From a bacterium (GTDB taxonomy: Bacteria; SZUA-79; Acidulodesulfobacterales; Acidulodesulfobacteraceae): a stretch of 64,000 bases of DNA. The stretch spans positions 1 to 64,000 of the forward strand of contig JAJYJI010000005.1 in assembly GCA_021789605.1 (NCBI GenBank), given 5' to 3'. Position 1 is the stretch's first letter. Every line of letters starts with the position of its first letter. A program made the translations under genes and the position numbers. A model generated the notes under the pieces. That model had not been told where the DNA came from, did not search any database, and saw only the letters and a program-made list of their open reading frames with translations. Below, one piece after another: positions 1 to 7,774 of this stretch.

Positions 1-56
1 TTTATAGGGCGAAAGATAACGGCAGGAATATGGTTTGCGATACGCAATGCTATTAA
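1..56 (+). CDS. GGDEF-domain protein, C-terminal end only (partial)
   Basis: The window opens inside a reading frame (codons starting at base 3) that ends with TAA at 54-56. The visible residues are YRAKDNGRNMVCDTQCY. The pattern L-Y-x-A-K-x-x-G-R-N is the characteristic last helix and strand of GGDEF diguanylate cyclase domains. This is therefore most likely the extreme C terminus of a c-di-GMP synthase or a degenerate GGDEF sensor. Only 17 residues are visible, so neither the GGDEF active-site loop nor any N-terminal domain can be judged. An HD-GYP gene lies 2 kb downstream, so c-di-GMP signalling is plausible in this neighbourhood. Confidence 0.7.
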   Translation, partial: YRAKDNGRNMVCDTQCY

Positions 57-207
57 TCGCAGAAAAAATCCCTAAATTTAAAATTTATTAAAATTTATCC
101 TTAAAATTTATTTGATTTATTTTTTATAATCTGATAAACTTTAAAATCTATCCGAAGAATATTAAGAGTTTTTATTTGAATATTAAAATTTAAGAGGAAA
201 ATTATTT

Positions 208-471
208 ATGGCAAATCATAAGTCGGCGAAAAAAAGAGCGAGACAGACAAAAAAAAGAACCGAGCGCAATACCAGCAGCCTTTCTAAAATGAAGACCAAT
301 ATTAAAAAACTTAAAGCGGCGGTTGCCGGAAAAGACAAAGATAAAGCGGCAATCCTTTTCAATTTAAACGCGTCTTACATTATGCAGTTAGCCGCAAAAA
401 AAATTATACATAAAAATAACGCGGCAAGAAAAATTTCGGCCATCGCAAAGCTTAACAATACGCTGTTATAA
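208..471 (+). CDS. rpsT: 30S ribosomal protein S20
   Basis: This 87-residue, very Lys/Arg-rich protein starts MANHKSAKKRARQ and has the S20 hallmarks: an N-terminal basic helix, an SLSKMKTNIKK segment and the HKNNAARKISAIAKLNN C-terminal helix. S20 binds 16S rRNA early in assembly of the small subunit. Length is normal for the family (about 85-90 residues). An SD-like AGAGGAAAA lies about 10 bases before the ATG. The gene stands alone and converges with holA, 13 bases away. The leader is about 150 bases of AT-rich DNA. Confidence 0.96.
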   Translation: MANHKSAKKRARQTKKRTERNTSSLSKMKTNIKKLKAAVAGKDKDKAAILFNLNASYIMQLAAKKIIHKNNAARKISAIAKLNNTLL

Positions 472-484
472 ATCGCTATAAACT

Positions 485-1477
485 TTATATGCGGCCGGCT
501 TTAAAAATAAATTCTTCGAAAATCGCGTCGGCCGGCCATGACGTCGTTTTTAATTTTAAGTCCGCATCTTCCAAGAGTTTTACGATTTTTTTAAACTCTT
601 GAACTTTGAAAGACGAAAGATTTTTTATAAATTTCTTTTTCAGGAAAGGAAGAACGGAGTTGACGGTTAAAACGGTTTCAAAATCCATGCCGGAAATTTC
701 CTGAATCTTTGCCCTATGCAATTTCCTTATCTCGTTATATAAAATTGATATAATTTTTATGGGCTCTTCCCCGTCGCCGTAAATAATATCGAATATAGAA
801 AATGCCGCTTTTAAATCTTTTTCCAGTATCTTGTCCGTTAAATCGAAAACGGTAAATTTCTTAGAAAGGGAAACGGAGGATTTAATTTTGCCGAGGGGTA
901 TTTCCTCGTCTTCTTTGGCTGATTTTATTCCCGAAGCTATTTTATCAAGTTCGGAATCTATATTTAAAATATTGTTTCCGGTATAACGCATTATGTAATA
1001 AGCGGCTTCGTCGGAAAGTCTGATACCCTTTTCTTTTGAGAGTTTTTTAATGAAGGAGGGAAGTTCGTTATCGTATAAGAACCTTATTTTATTAAGACTG
1101 AAATAACTTTTATTTTTCAATTCCTTAAAAAATTTAGTATTTTCGTTGATTTTAGGACTTTTATGGTAAAATATAGTTACGGTAGTGGACGGCGGCGATT
1201 TTAAATAATCCTGTAAATTATCGTCGTTTATAAACGATTCTCCGAAATCTTCAACCTGGACTATTCTTTTTTCAGCAAATACCGGATAACTGCCCGCAAT
1301 ATTTAAAAATTCCTGCAAAGACGGAGACGCGAGCTTATCGAAATTAAAATCGAACTGCTCCTTTTTCAGTATCGACGATTTAATGTTTTCTATTTCCTTT
1401 TCTATTCTGAAAACGTCTTCTCCGTAAAAAAAATAAATAAGCACCGCGCCTTTTTTAATTTCATTTGCGTTTTTCAT
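485..1477 (-). CDS. holA: DNA polymerase III subunit delta
   Basis: This 330-residue protein has the layout of the clamp-loader delta subunit: an N-terminal YFFYGEDVFRIEKEI motif (the usual G-x-D/E-x-[FY]-L start of the AAA+-like fold), a central region with the VSLSKKFTVFDLTDKIL segment, and a C-terminal helical collar domain. Delta opens the beta sliding clamp during loading at the replication fork. The family is divergent and lacks Walker motifs, so the call rests on length, motif order and context. holA often follows leuS-lptE; here it is separate and converges with rpsT. Confidence 0.85.
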   Translation of the reverse strand: MKNANEIKKGAVLIYFFYGEDVFRIEKEIENIKSSILKKEQFDFNFDKLASPSLQEFLNIAGSYPVFAEKRIVQVEDFGESFINDDNLQDYLKSPPSTTVTIFYHKSPKINENTKFFKELKNKSYFSLNKIRFLYDNELPSFIKKLSKEKGIRLSDEAAYYIMRYTGNNILNIDSELDKIASGIKSAKEDEEIPLGKIKSSVSLSKKFTVFDLTDKILEKDLKAAFSIFDIIYGDGEEPIKIISILYNEIRKLHRAKIQEISGMDFETVLTVNSVLPFLKKKFIKNLSSFKVQEFKKIVKLLEDADLKLKTTSWPADAIFEEFIFKAGRI

Positions 1478-1547
1478 AATTAAATTTTATAATAAAAAAA
1501 AGTTTTTTAAAAGTCTAAAAATTATTTGAGGTATTGAAAGTTTGCAG

Positions 1548-1576
1548 TTGACTTTTGAATTATATTTTATTAATAT
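1548..1576 (+). promoter_or_regulatory. Predicted sigma70 promoter of secG
   Basis: A TTGACT hexamer at 1548-1553 is followed after 17 bases by TAATAT at 1571-1576. Spacing is ideal and the -35 matches consensus at five of six positions. Transcription would start near 1582-1585, at or just before the secG ATG at 1586, leaving almost no 5' leader. Confidence 0.5.
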
Positions 1577-1585
1577 ATCTATATT

Positions 1586-1945
1586 ATGATGATGTTTCTA
1601 ACGATTTTATTGATAATTTCCGCCGTGTTTTTAGTCATAGTAATTCTTATGCAGCAGGGCAAAGGACAGGAAATGGGAGCCGTTTTCGGCGGCAGTTCGC
1701 AGACGATATTCGGAGCGTCCGGAGCCGGCAATTTTTTGACGAAAACTACGGCAGTGCTCGCAATAGTTTTTATGGGTTCGGCGTTTTTTATATCCTATAT
1801 TTCCGCAAAACAGCAAAACCCTATCGCGATTAAAAGCTATATTAAAAAGACCGCAACAGCCGCGCCGCTATCGAAACAAAATAGTTCCGTTCCGAAAAAG
1901 GCTGCGTCCGCAAAAGAGAACGCAAGCGCAGGCGGCGCAAAATAA
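1586..1945 (+). CDS. secG: Preprotein translocase subunit SecG
   Basis: This 119-residue membrane protein has the SecG topology: one transmembrane segment at about 4-22, the conserved loop VILMQQGKGQEMGAVFGGSSQTIFG, then a second transmembrane segment at about 52-70. A low-complexity Ala/Lys/Ser tail follows. SecG is the accessory subunit of the SecYEG channel. Three consecutive ATG codons begin the frame (MMM), so the exact start is uncertain by two codons. No SD sequence is visible. An overlapping frame beginning at 1555 encodes no recognisable protein. A tRNA-Leu gene follows 39 bases downstream. Confidence 0.93.
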   Translation: MMMFLTILLIISAVFLVIVILMQQGKGQEMGAVFGGSSQTIFGASGAGNFLTKTTAVLAIVFMGSAFFISYISAKQQNPIAIKSYIKKTATAAPLSKQNSSVPKKAASAKENASAGGAK

Positions 1946-1984
1946 TATATCAAATTATATAATTAATAAGGTTTTAAATATAAT

Positions 1985-2070
1985 GCCGAAGTGGTGGAAC
2001 TGGTAGACACACCATCTTAAGGGGGTGGCGGATAATATCCGTGCCGGTTCGATTCCGGCCTTCGGCACCA
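1985..2070 (+). tRNA. tRNA-Leu, anticodon read as AAG
   Basis: This class II tRNA is 86 bases long with an encoded CCA. The acceptor stem GCCGAAG/CTTCGGC pairs fully, the T arm is GCCGG-TTCGATT-CCGGC, and there is a long variable arm (CGGAT-AAT-ATCCG) as in Leu, Ser and Tyr tRNAs. The D-arm GTGGAACTGGTAGACAC is leucine-like. The anticodon stem CCATC/GGTGG leaves the loop TTAAGGG, which puts AAG at 2019-2021 (reads CUU/CUC after A34-to-inosine editing). A register reading of TAA would break the anticodon stem. Confidence 0.9.
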
Positions 2071-2082
2071 CGCCTTTTAGAC

Positions 2083-2109
2083 AACGGCGGTTAAATTCTT
2101 ACCGCCGTT
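2083..2109 (+). terminator. Stem-loop terminator after tRNA-Leu
   Basis: An 8-bp perfect stem AACGGCGG/CCGCCGTT with an 11-base loop is followed by TCAATATTTTTT on the plus strand. It sits 12 bases after the tRNA CCA end and abuts the stop codon of the convergent HD-GYP gene. It probably ends the secG-tRNA transcript. The minus-strand side has no T run. Confidence 0.65.
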
Positions 2110-3057
2110 TCAATATTTTTTCGACATAAGCAGGATAAATTCTTTTAAAAACGCTTTATTATACAATTCAGAACTTTGCTCCATCTGGCTTAAGGAGCCG
2201 GCGACGCTTAATTTAACTTTGTACGGCCTGTTTCTGGTAAGCGAGTCGAATCTGTTCACGATAGATAAAATCTTGCCGTAAGTCGAAATATTTTCTTCGC
2301 TTTTACCGAAAGGATAGCCGGAACCGATTGATGTTTCGTGATGTTCTAAGGTTGCATTTATTATGCTGATATTATCTACGTTGTTTTTTATTAAAATTTC
2401 TTTAGAATATATGGGATGTTTCCTGATTTCATAAATTTCATTTTCGGTCAGGCCTTTTTTAGATAAAAATTCTTTTGGAATCATTAATTTTCCTATATCG
2501 TGCGTAAGTCCGGCAAGGCCGATTTCGTAAAGAGAAATTTTATTTGAAAATCCCAGCCTGTTTGCTAAAGCCATAGCATAGATGCTTACGTTCATTCCGT
2601 GCCCGACCTCGTTGCGGTCATAACCGGAAAGGTTTAAAAGATTCATAAAAGCGAATTCGCTCATTAACAGATAATCCATAGTGGTCTCGATGGAACGCTT
2701 GATTTTTTCGTTGTTGTCTTTAAGGTTTCCCGTCGTGAGTATGATTTCTGCGTAAACTTTGGTATAAATATATATTTTAACGGCTTTTTCTTCAAAATTG
2801 AGATTTTTGGAACCAATAATATCGTCGAAGTGTTCCAGTATATCTACTTCATATTTTTCCTTATCGTCTTCTTTGATATAAAGATATTCTATGCCGTTAT
2901 TTTTCAGCCTTAAAGCATCGCTTTTTGAAAATATAAGGGCTTTAGACCTGTATAAGATGTAATTATCCGCAGATTTTATATAGAGCGGGTAATCCGAATT
3001 TTTACCGAAAATCAAACTTTCGATAATTATCGGGATATAATTGACGGTTTTTTCCAT
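2110..3057 (-). CDS. HD-GYP domain protein (putative c-di-GMP phosphodiesterase)
   Basis: This is a 315-residue cytoplasmic protein. Residues 1-110 have no recognised motif. The C-terminal half is an HD-GYP domain: H153, the metal-binding H186-D187 in THDIGK, H214, the H239-H240-E241 pair and G247-Y248-P249. HD-GYP proteins hydrolyse cyclic di-GMP. All signature residues are present, so activity is plausible. No transmembrane segment or receiver domain is seen, so the N terminus may be a partner-binding region. It is followed on the same strand, upstream in transcription, by the UPF0173-type hydrolase (21 bases apart), so the two are probably co-transcribed. Confidence 0.85.
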   Translation of the reverse strand: MEKTVNYIPIIIESLIFGKNSDYPLYIKSADNYILYRSKALIFSKSDALRLKNNGIEYLYIKEDDKEKYEVDILEHFDDIIGSKNLNFEEKAVKIYIYTKVYAEIILTTGNLKDNNEKIKRSIETTMDYLLMSEFAFMNLLNLSGYDRNEVGHGMNVSIYAMALANRLGFSNKISLYEIGLAGLTHDIGKLMIPKEFLSKKGLTENEIYEIRKHPIYSKEILIKNNVDNISIINATLEHHETSIGSGYPFGKSEENISTYGKILSIVNRFDSLTRNRPYKVKLSVAGSLSQMEQSSELYNKAFLKEFILLMSKKY

Positions 3058-3077
3058 AGTATTATGCTGATTATGCT

Positions 3078-3743
3078 TTAAATGATTTCCGCGTCCAGCC
3101 CGTTTTTCAGTAAGCCGCTTTTAAATTCCTCGGCCTGTTTTTTATCGCCTATTATTGTGCCGTAGTGCATCGGAATAGATATCTTTGCTTTAATTTTTGC
3201 GGCGGCTTCGATTGCCTCGGACGGAGTCATAACGTATGTGCCGCTGACCGGTATGAACAGCAGGTCAATATTTTTTGAAGCTAGATTGTCCATTTCGGGA
3301 ATATGGTCGGTATCGCCGGTATGATACACTTTTATTCCGTTAAAAGTTACTATGAATTCCAGTTTTTTGTCTTCTTTGGGATGATAGACCTTCCCCGGTT
3401 CCCTGAATTTGTTTATATTGTAAGCCGGTACGCCTTCAATATGCAAATCTTTAAAATCTATAGAATCGCCCGGAGAAATAACTACCATTTTATTATCGTA
3501 TAAAGATTCTATTTCATCGTTAGTCATTTCGTTCATAAATAAAACAGTCGAATCCTTTAAAATTTTATGAATGTCGTCCGGCGAAAAGTGGTCGAAATGC
3601 TCGTGAGATATAAAAATATAATCCGCCTTTGGTTCGCCGCCGCTCAGTTTGAACGGGTCAAAATATATATTTGTTTTACCGTCGCTTACGCGGAAACTGT
3701 CGTGGCAAAATCTTGTTATCTGAAGCCCTTTGTAGTCAAACAT
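3078..3743 (-). CDS. UPF0173-type metal-dependent hydrolase (metallo-beta-lactamase fold)
   Basis: This 221-residue protein has the metallo-beta-lactamase metal motif HEHFDH (H-x-H-x-D-H) at residues 48-53 inside FISHEHFDHFSPDD. Further metal ligands lie in VYHTGDTDHIPEM and IPMHYGT near the C terminus. This motif set matches the UPF0173/YtkL-like single-domain hydrolases, whose physiological substrate is mostly unknown. It has no signal peptide. An SD AGGAGG (complement of CCTCCT) precedes the start. It is probably the first gene of a two-gene unit with the HD-GYP gene. Confidence 0.85.
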   Translation of the reverse strand: MFDYKGLQITRFCHDSFRVSDGKTNIYFDPFKLSGGEPKADYIFISHEHFDHFSPDDIHKILKDSTVLFMNEMTNDEIESLYDNKMVVISPGDSIDFKDLHIEGVPAYNINKFREPGKVYHPKEDKKLEFIVTFNGIKVYHTGDTDHIPEMDNLASKNIDLLFIPVSGTYVMTPSEAIEAAAKIKAKISIPMHYGTIIGDKKQAEEFKSGLLKNGLDAEII

Positions 3744-4021
3744 AAAACCTCCTTAAAATAAAATGGATTATTTTATTAAATTTTTTATTTATTATGATAT
3801 TATGATTTTATCACAATTATTTTAAAATTGTTAAAAACATATTAAGTTTATACGATATAATATTATATAAATTATATATTGTAATTTTATATGGTTGTAA
3901 TATATAATATTTGGGTCGTCGGGCTTATGCCCTGCGTTGCGTCGCCTAAATTTAAATAAATAAAATAAATAGATAAATTAATTAAAATAAATAAATTAAT
4001 TTAAAGAACGAGGATAAAATT
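3744..4021. other. AT-rich intergenic region between divergent genes
   Basis: About 280 bases, almost entirely A/T, separate the divergent UPF0173-type and repeat-lipoprotein genes and must hold both promoters. A small GC island at about 3912-3950 contains a GGGC-TTAT-GCCC mini-hairpin. No ORF or convincing consensus promoter can be singled out. The SD for the lipoprotein (ACGAGG) lies at its right edge. Confidence 0.5.
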
Positions 4022-4939
4022 ATGAAAAACGAAAAAAATAAAAAAAGATTGTTAATTTTTGCATCTTTTATCGGCATATTCGTTTTATTTTTAAGCGGAT
4101 GCGCAACATATTACGGCAGGCCGGCATATTCGCAGGGTTACATAGGCATAGGCGTCGCCGCCCCCAATTTTGCATTTTCTATAGGCAACGGCGTAGACGC
4201 TTATTATGCGCCTATGTACGATACTTACATATATGGATATAACGGTTATTACTGGAGATGGCTTAACGGCGGATGGATATACGCAAGCGGTTATTCCGGG
4301 CCATGGTATCCGGTAACCGCCGGAATTTATCTTCCACCGGCATTAATTTACGGACCGCCGCCCCCGGTAATGGATTATCAGCCGTATTTCACATGGTGGA
4401 CTAATTATGTCGGTCCATGGTACAGGGTAAACCATCCGGGCTGGTGGGGAAGACACCACATGTTCTTAAGGAATTTCGGCACATGGCGCTCGCACGTAAA
4501 CCACGGCTACGTAAACCGCCCGTTCAGACATGGAGGACTACCCGGTTTCAGAGGGCCGCAGCAGGGCAGGCCGGGGTTTAGGGGTCCGGCTCAGCAGGGC
4601 AGACCGGGGTTTGGATGGCCGCAGCAGGGAGGTCCGGGTTTCAGGGGTCCGGCTCAGCAGGGCAGACCGGGGTTTGGAGGGCCGCAGCAGGGCAGACCGG
4701 GGTTTGGAGGGCCGCAGCAGGGCAGGCCGGGGTTTGGAGGACCGCAGCAGGGAGGTCCGGGTTTCAGGGGTCCGGCTCAGCAGGGAGGTCCCGGTTTCAG
4801 GGGTCCGGTTCAGCAGGGCAGGCCGGGGTTTGGAGGGCCGGTTCAGCAGGGCAGACCGGGGTTTGGAGGGCCGGCGCGTAAAGGTCCCGTGCGTGGCGGT
4901 GGCGGCGGCAATAAAAAGAAAGATAATAATCAAAGATAG
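4022..4939 (+). CDS. Lipoprotein with a tandem PGF-rich repeat tail
   Basis: This 305-residue predicted lipoprotein has a basic N terminus, a hydrophobic stretch and the lipobox LSGC (Cys 27). Residues 28-165 are rich in Tyr, Trp, Pro and Gly (YYGRPAYSQGYIGIG, YNGYYWRWLNGGW, PGWWGRHH), a composition typical of secreted or outer-membrane-associated structural proteins. Residues about 174-290 are around eleven tandem 10-11-residue units of the form PGFGGPQQGR or PGFRGPAQQGR. A Gly/Lys tail follows. The repeat DNA is far more GC-rich than its neighbours, and all three plus frames stay open through it. I do not recognise a function; surface or matrix structural role is a guess. Confidence 0.8.
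   Translation: MKNEKNKKRLLIFASFIGIFVLFLSGCATYYGRPAYSQGYIGIGVAAPNFAFSIGNGVDAYYAPMYDTYIYGYNGYYWRWLNGGWIYASGYSGPWYPVTAGIYLPPALIYGPPPPVMDYQPYFTWWTNYVGPWYRVNHPGWWGRHHMFLRNFGTWRSHVNHGYVNRPFRHGGLPGFRGPQQGRPGFRGPAQQGRPGFGWPQQGGPGFRGPAQQGRPGFGGPQQGRPGFGGPQQGRPGFGGPQQGGPGFRGPAQQGGPGFRGPVQQGRPGFGGPVQQGRPGFGGPARKGPVRGGGGGNKKKDNNQR
4541..4890 (+). repeat. Tandem 30/33-bp coding repeat
   Basis: Around eleven copies of a 30- or 33-base unit (encoding PGF[GR]GP-[AV]-QQG[RG]) are arrayed head to tail. The 33-base form carries an extra Ala or Val codon before QQG. Units are nearly identical at the DNA level, which favours copy-number change by slippage or recombination. There are no unique spacers, so this is not a CRISPR array. 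Confidence 0.9.
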
Positions 4940-5000
4940 ATAGCATTAAAAAAAATCAGGTTGAAATTTTAAGATTTAATTAAACGGCAGGGAGAGATTT

Positions 5001-6014
5001 ATGGCAAATTTAAGAATTGCGATAAACGGGTTCGGGAGAATCGGAAGGAATGTTTTTAGAATATTTCAAGGCATGATTGCAAAAGGCGAGCAGGTTGAAA
5101 TAGTCGCGATTAACGATATTACCAATCCTCAAGTTCTCGCCCACCTACTTAAATACGATTCTGTCCATGGAAAAGCCGATTTTTACGTCGGATACGATAT
5201 CGACCATATAATTGCGGACGGCAGGGAAACTTTAATTACGGCCATTAAAGACCCAGCCGAACTTCTATGGAAGCATCTCGGCGTCGACGTGGTTATCGAA
5301 TCGACCGGCCTTTTCACTAAACGGGGAGATGCCGCAAAGCATCTGAATGCGGGAGCAAAAAAAGTTTTAATCTCCGCTCCCGCCGGCGACCCTGATGTTA
5401 CCGTAGTGCTTGGAGTGAACGATAAGATTTACGATAAAAATAAACATTTTATAGTATCTATGGCATCATGCACTACAAACTGTCTTGCCCCCGTCGCAAA
5501 AGTAATACACGAGAATTTTACGATAGAAAAGGGCAATATGACCACCGCCCATTCCTATACGAACGACCAGAGGATATTAGACCTGCCTCATAAAGACTTA
5601 AGAAGGGCGAGAGCGGCTTCCATTTCCATTATTCCTACTACTACCGGCGCCGCGAAAGCCCTTTGCGAAGTGTTGCCCGAATTAAAAGATAAACTTGACG
5701 GAATGTCTTTAAGGGTTCCTACGCCCGATGTTTCAATTAACGATTTAGTATGCAAAGTTTCCAAAAAAACAACCGTTTTAGAAGTAAATTCAAAATTGGA
5801 GGAAGCCTCCGAAAGCTATCTCAGAGGAATACTTGCGTTCAGCAAAGAGCCTCTGGTTTCCATCGATTATATCGGAGACAAGCATTCTTCCATCGTAGAT
5901 TCCCTTAGCACGAAGGTCATAGGAGACGACCTCGTAAAAGTTCTGGCATGGTACGACAACGAATGGGGATATTCGACAAGACTTGCCGAAATGGCGGTCA
6001 AGATGATGAAATAA
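5001..6014 (+). CDS. gap: Glyceraldehyde-3-phosphate dehydrogenase
   Basis: This 337-residue enzyme oxidises glyceraldehyde-3-phosphate to 1,3-bisphosphoglycerate with NAD(P)+. The N-terminal Rossmann motif INGFGRIGR is at residues 8-16, the catalytic Cys157 lies in SMASCTTNCLAP, and WYDNEWGYS is near the C terminus. Length is normal. An SD AGGGAGAG precedes the ATG. It lies 3 bases before pgk, so the two glycolytic/gluconeogenic genes are clearly co-transcribed. Asp39 in INDI at the end of the second strand suggests a preference for NAD. Confidence 0.97.
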   Translation: MANLRIAINGFGRIGRNVFRIFQGMIAKGEQVEIVAINDITNPQVLAHLLKYDSVHGKADFYVGYDIDHIIADGRETLITAIKDPAELLWKHLGVDVVIESTGLFTKRGDAAKHLNAGAKKVLISAPAGDPDVTVVLGVNDKIYDKNKHFIVSMASCTTNCLAPVAKVIHENFTIEKGNMTTAHSYTNDQRILDLPHKDLRRARAASISIIPTTTGAAKALCEVLPELKDKLDGMSLRVPTPDVSINDLVCKVSKKTTVLEVNSKLEEASESYLRGILAFSKEPLVSIDYIGDKHSSIVDSLSTKVIGDDLVKVLAWYDNEWGYSTRLAEMAVKMMK

Positions 6015-6017
6015 ACA

Positions 6018-7238
6018 ATGGATAATATCGTTTATATCGACGAAATAGATATCGGGAAAAAGACCCTGCTTATAAGGGTTGATTTTAACGTTCCTTTAGA
6101 CCAAAACGGGAACATTACCGACGACACCAGAATAAGAGCGGTTCTCCCCACTATAAATTACTGTTTGGACGAAAATACGAAAGTCGTATTAATGTCGCAT
6201 ATGGGAAGGCCTAAAGGAAGAAAAGTTCCAGAGCTTTCACTTTTAGTTGTAGCAAAAAGACTGAGCAGGCTTTTAGACAAAGACGTTAAGTTCGTGAACG
6301 AATGCGTAGGAGAGTTAGCGGAAAATGCCGTTAAATCGGCAAATTACGGCGATATCATACTTTTAGAGAATTTGCGGTTTTATCCTGAAGAAACCGACAA
6401 CGACGACGAATTCGGCAAAAAATTGGCTTCGCTTTGCGATATTTACGTCAACGACGCTTTTGCCACCGCCCACAGGTCGCACGCTTCCAACGTTGCGGTT
6501 ACAAAATTCGTGAATACGTGCGCCGCCGGATTTCTTATCAGAAAAGAGTTGAATTATTTTACGAGAGCCATAGAAAACCCTATGAAACCTTTTGTCGCCA
6601 TAGTCGGCGGCGCAAAGGTTTCGGGAAAGATAGAAGTATTGTCCAATCTGGCCGATAAGGTGGATAAACTGATTATCGGCGGCGCCATGTCCAATACTTT
6701 CCTTAAGGCGTTGGGCCACGATATAGGAAGTTCTTTAGTAGAAGACGAAATGCTTGAATATGCAAAAAAAACCCTTGAAAAAATTAACGAGAAAAGAATA
6801 AAGCTGTATCTTCCGGTCGACGTAGTCGTTGCGGATAAATTTGCCCCTGATGCAGAAACCAAGGTTACCACTATTCAGGAAATGCCTAAAGGATGGATGG
6901 CTTTAGATATAGGTCCGGCGACCGTTACTCTTTTTACGGAAGCCATCCAAAACGCCAAGACAATCGTTTGGAACGGACCTATGGGGGTTTTTGAATTTGA
7001 TGCGTTTAGCAGGGGGACGTTTGCGCTGGTTTCCAGCGTAGCGAATGCTTACGCTTTGACTATCGTGGGCGGAGGAGATACCGACGTCGCTTTGCACAGG
7101 GCAGGAGAATTTGCCAAAATGTCGTATGTTTCTACAGGCGGCGGAGCGTTTCTGGAACTTTTAGAGGGTAAAAAACTTCCCGGCATAGAAGCATTAATAG
7201 ACTGTTCAAAAAAAAATAACTTAAAAAAATTGGCCTGA
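6018..7238 (+). CDS. pgk: Phosphoglycerate kinase
   Basis: This 406-residue protein transfers phosphate between 1,3-bisphosphoglycerate and ADP. Family motifs are in order: LIRVDFNVPLD near residue 18, MSHMGRPKG, LLENLRFYPEE, the hinge VGGAKVSGKI, WNGPMGVFE, and the nucleotide-binding VGGGDTDVALHRAGE with STGGGAFLELLEGKKLPG at the C-terminal end. It starts 3 bases after the gap stop codon with no clear SD of its own, consistent with translational coupling. Confidence 0.97.
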   Translation: MDNIVYIDEIDIGKKTLLIRVDFNVPLDQNGNITDDTRIRAVLPTINYCLDENTKVVLMSHMGRPKGRKVPELSLLVVAKRLSRLLDKDVKFVNECVGELAENAVKSANYGDIILLENLRFYPEETDNDDEFGKKLASLCDIYVNDAFATAHRSHASNVAVTKFVNTCAAGFLIRKELNYFTRAIENPMKPFVAIVGGAKVSGKIEVLSNLADKVDKLIIGGAMSNTFLKALGHDIGSSLVEDEMLEYAKKTLEKINEKRIKLYLPVDVVVADKFAPDAETKVTTIQEMPKGWMALDIGPATVTLFTEAIQNAKTIVWNGPMGVFEFDAFSRGTFALVSSVANAYALTIVGGGDTDVALHRAGEFAKMSYVSTGGGAFLELLEGKKLPGIEALIDCSKKNNLKKLA

Positions 7239-7290
7239 TTCCTTTCGTCTTAATAAATTTCCATCATTGCAATCGTATAAATAAATTTAA

Positions 7291-7752
7291 ATGAAAAGAA
7301 AAATAATAATTTTTATTTCAGTCTTTATTCCCGTCGCGGTATTAGACCAGTTATCAAAATATTTTATAAATAACGGAATAGGCTTATTCCAAAAAATACC
7401 CGTAGCCAAACATTATTTCGACATAGTCCACGTCGATAATACGGGAGTGGCATTCGGATTTATGCATAACCATTCGAATGTTATAATAATAATATTTACG
7501 GCGTTAGTAATAGCGGCGATTGCTTATGCTTTTTTTAAATCTAATCTTAATTCTTTTTTATTTTCGGTATCGGCGTCGTTAGTAATTTCAGGCGCGTTTT
7601 CAAACCTTATAAGCAGAATTTTTCAGGGATACGTGGTCGATTTTCTCGATTTTCATATTTTTAAATACCACTGGCCGAGCTTTAATATCGCGGATAGCTC
7701 GGTGGTCGTCGGAACCGTCCTGTTTTTTATTTCTATAATAAAATATATTTGA
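7291..7752 (+). CDS. lspA: Lipoprotein signal peptidase (signal peptidase II)
   Basis: This 153-residue inner-membrane aspartyl protease has four hydrophobic segments. The family motifs are present: LDQLSKYFI near residue 18, VHVDNTGVAFGF near 48, SNLISRIFQGYVVDFLDF with the first catalytic Asp, and FNIADSSVVVG with the second. LspA cleaves prolipoproteins before the lipid-modified Cys, and several of its likely substrates (LptE, RlpA, the two large lipoproteins) are encoded in this window. No SD is visible. Confidence 0.93.
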   Translation: MKRKIIIFISVFIPVAVLDQLSKYFINNGIGLFQKIPVAKHYFDIVHVDNTGVAFGFMHNHSNVIIIIFTALVIAAIAYAFFKSNLNSFLFSVSASLVISGAFSNLISRIFQGYVVDFLDFHIFKYHWPSFNIADSSVVVGTVLFFISIIKYI

Positions 7753-7774
7753 TTATATAAATATCTTACATTAT

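Noticed and set aside
1555..1833. A 92-codon plus-strand frame overlapping secG
   Set aside because: It overlaps the clear SecG frame out of register, starts upstream of the promoter's likely start site and has no recognisable protein features.
3912..3950. Small RNA or riboswitch in the GC island before the repeat lipoprotein
   Set aside because: Only a 4-bp stem is present and no conserved element can be recognised.
4541..4890. Possible CRISPR array
   Set aside because: Units are contiguous, coding and in frame, with no unique spacers; no cas genes are in the window.
4530..4943. Long alternative frames on both strands through the tandem repeat
   Set aside because: They arise because the repeat unit has no stop codons in other frames; only the frame with the signal peptide and lipobox has an SD and a sensible N terminus.
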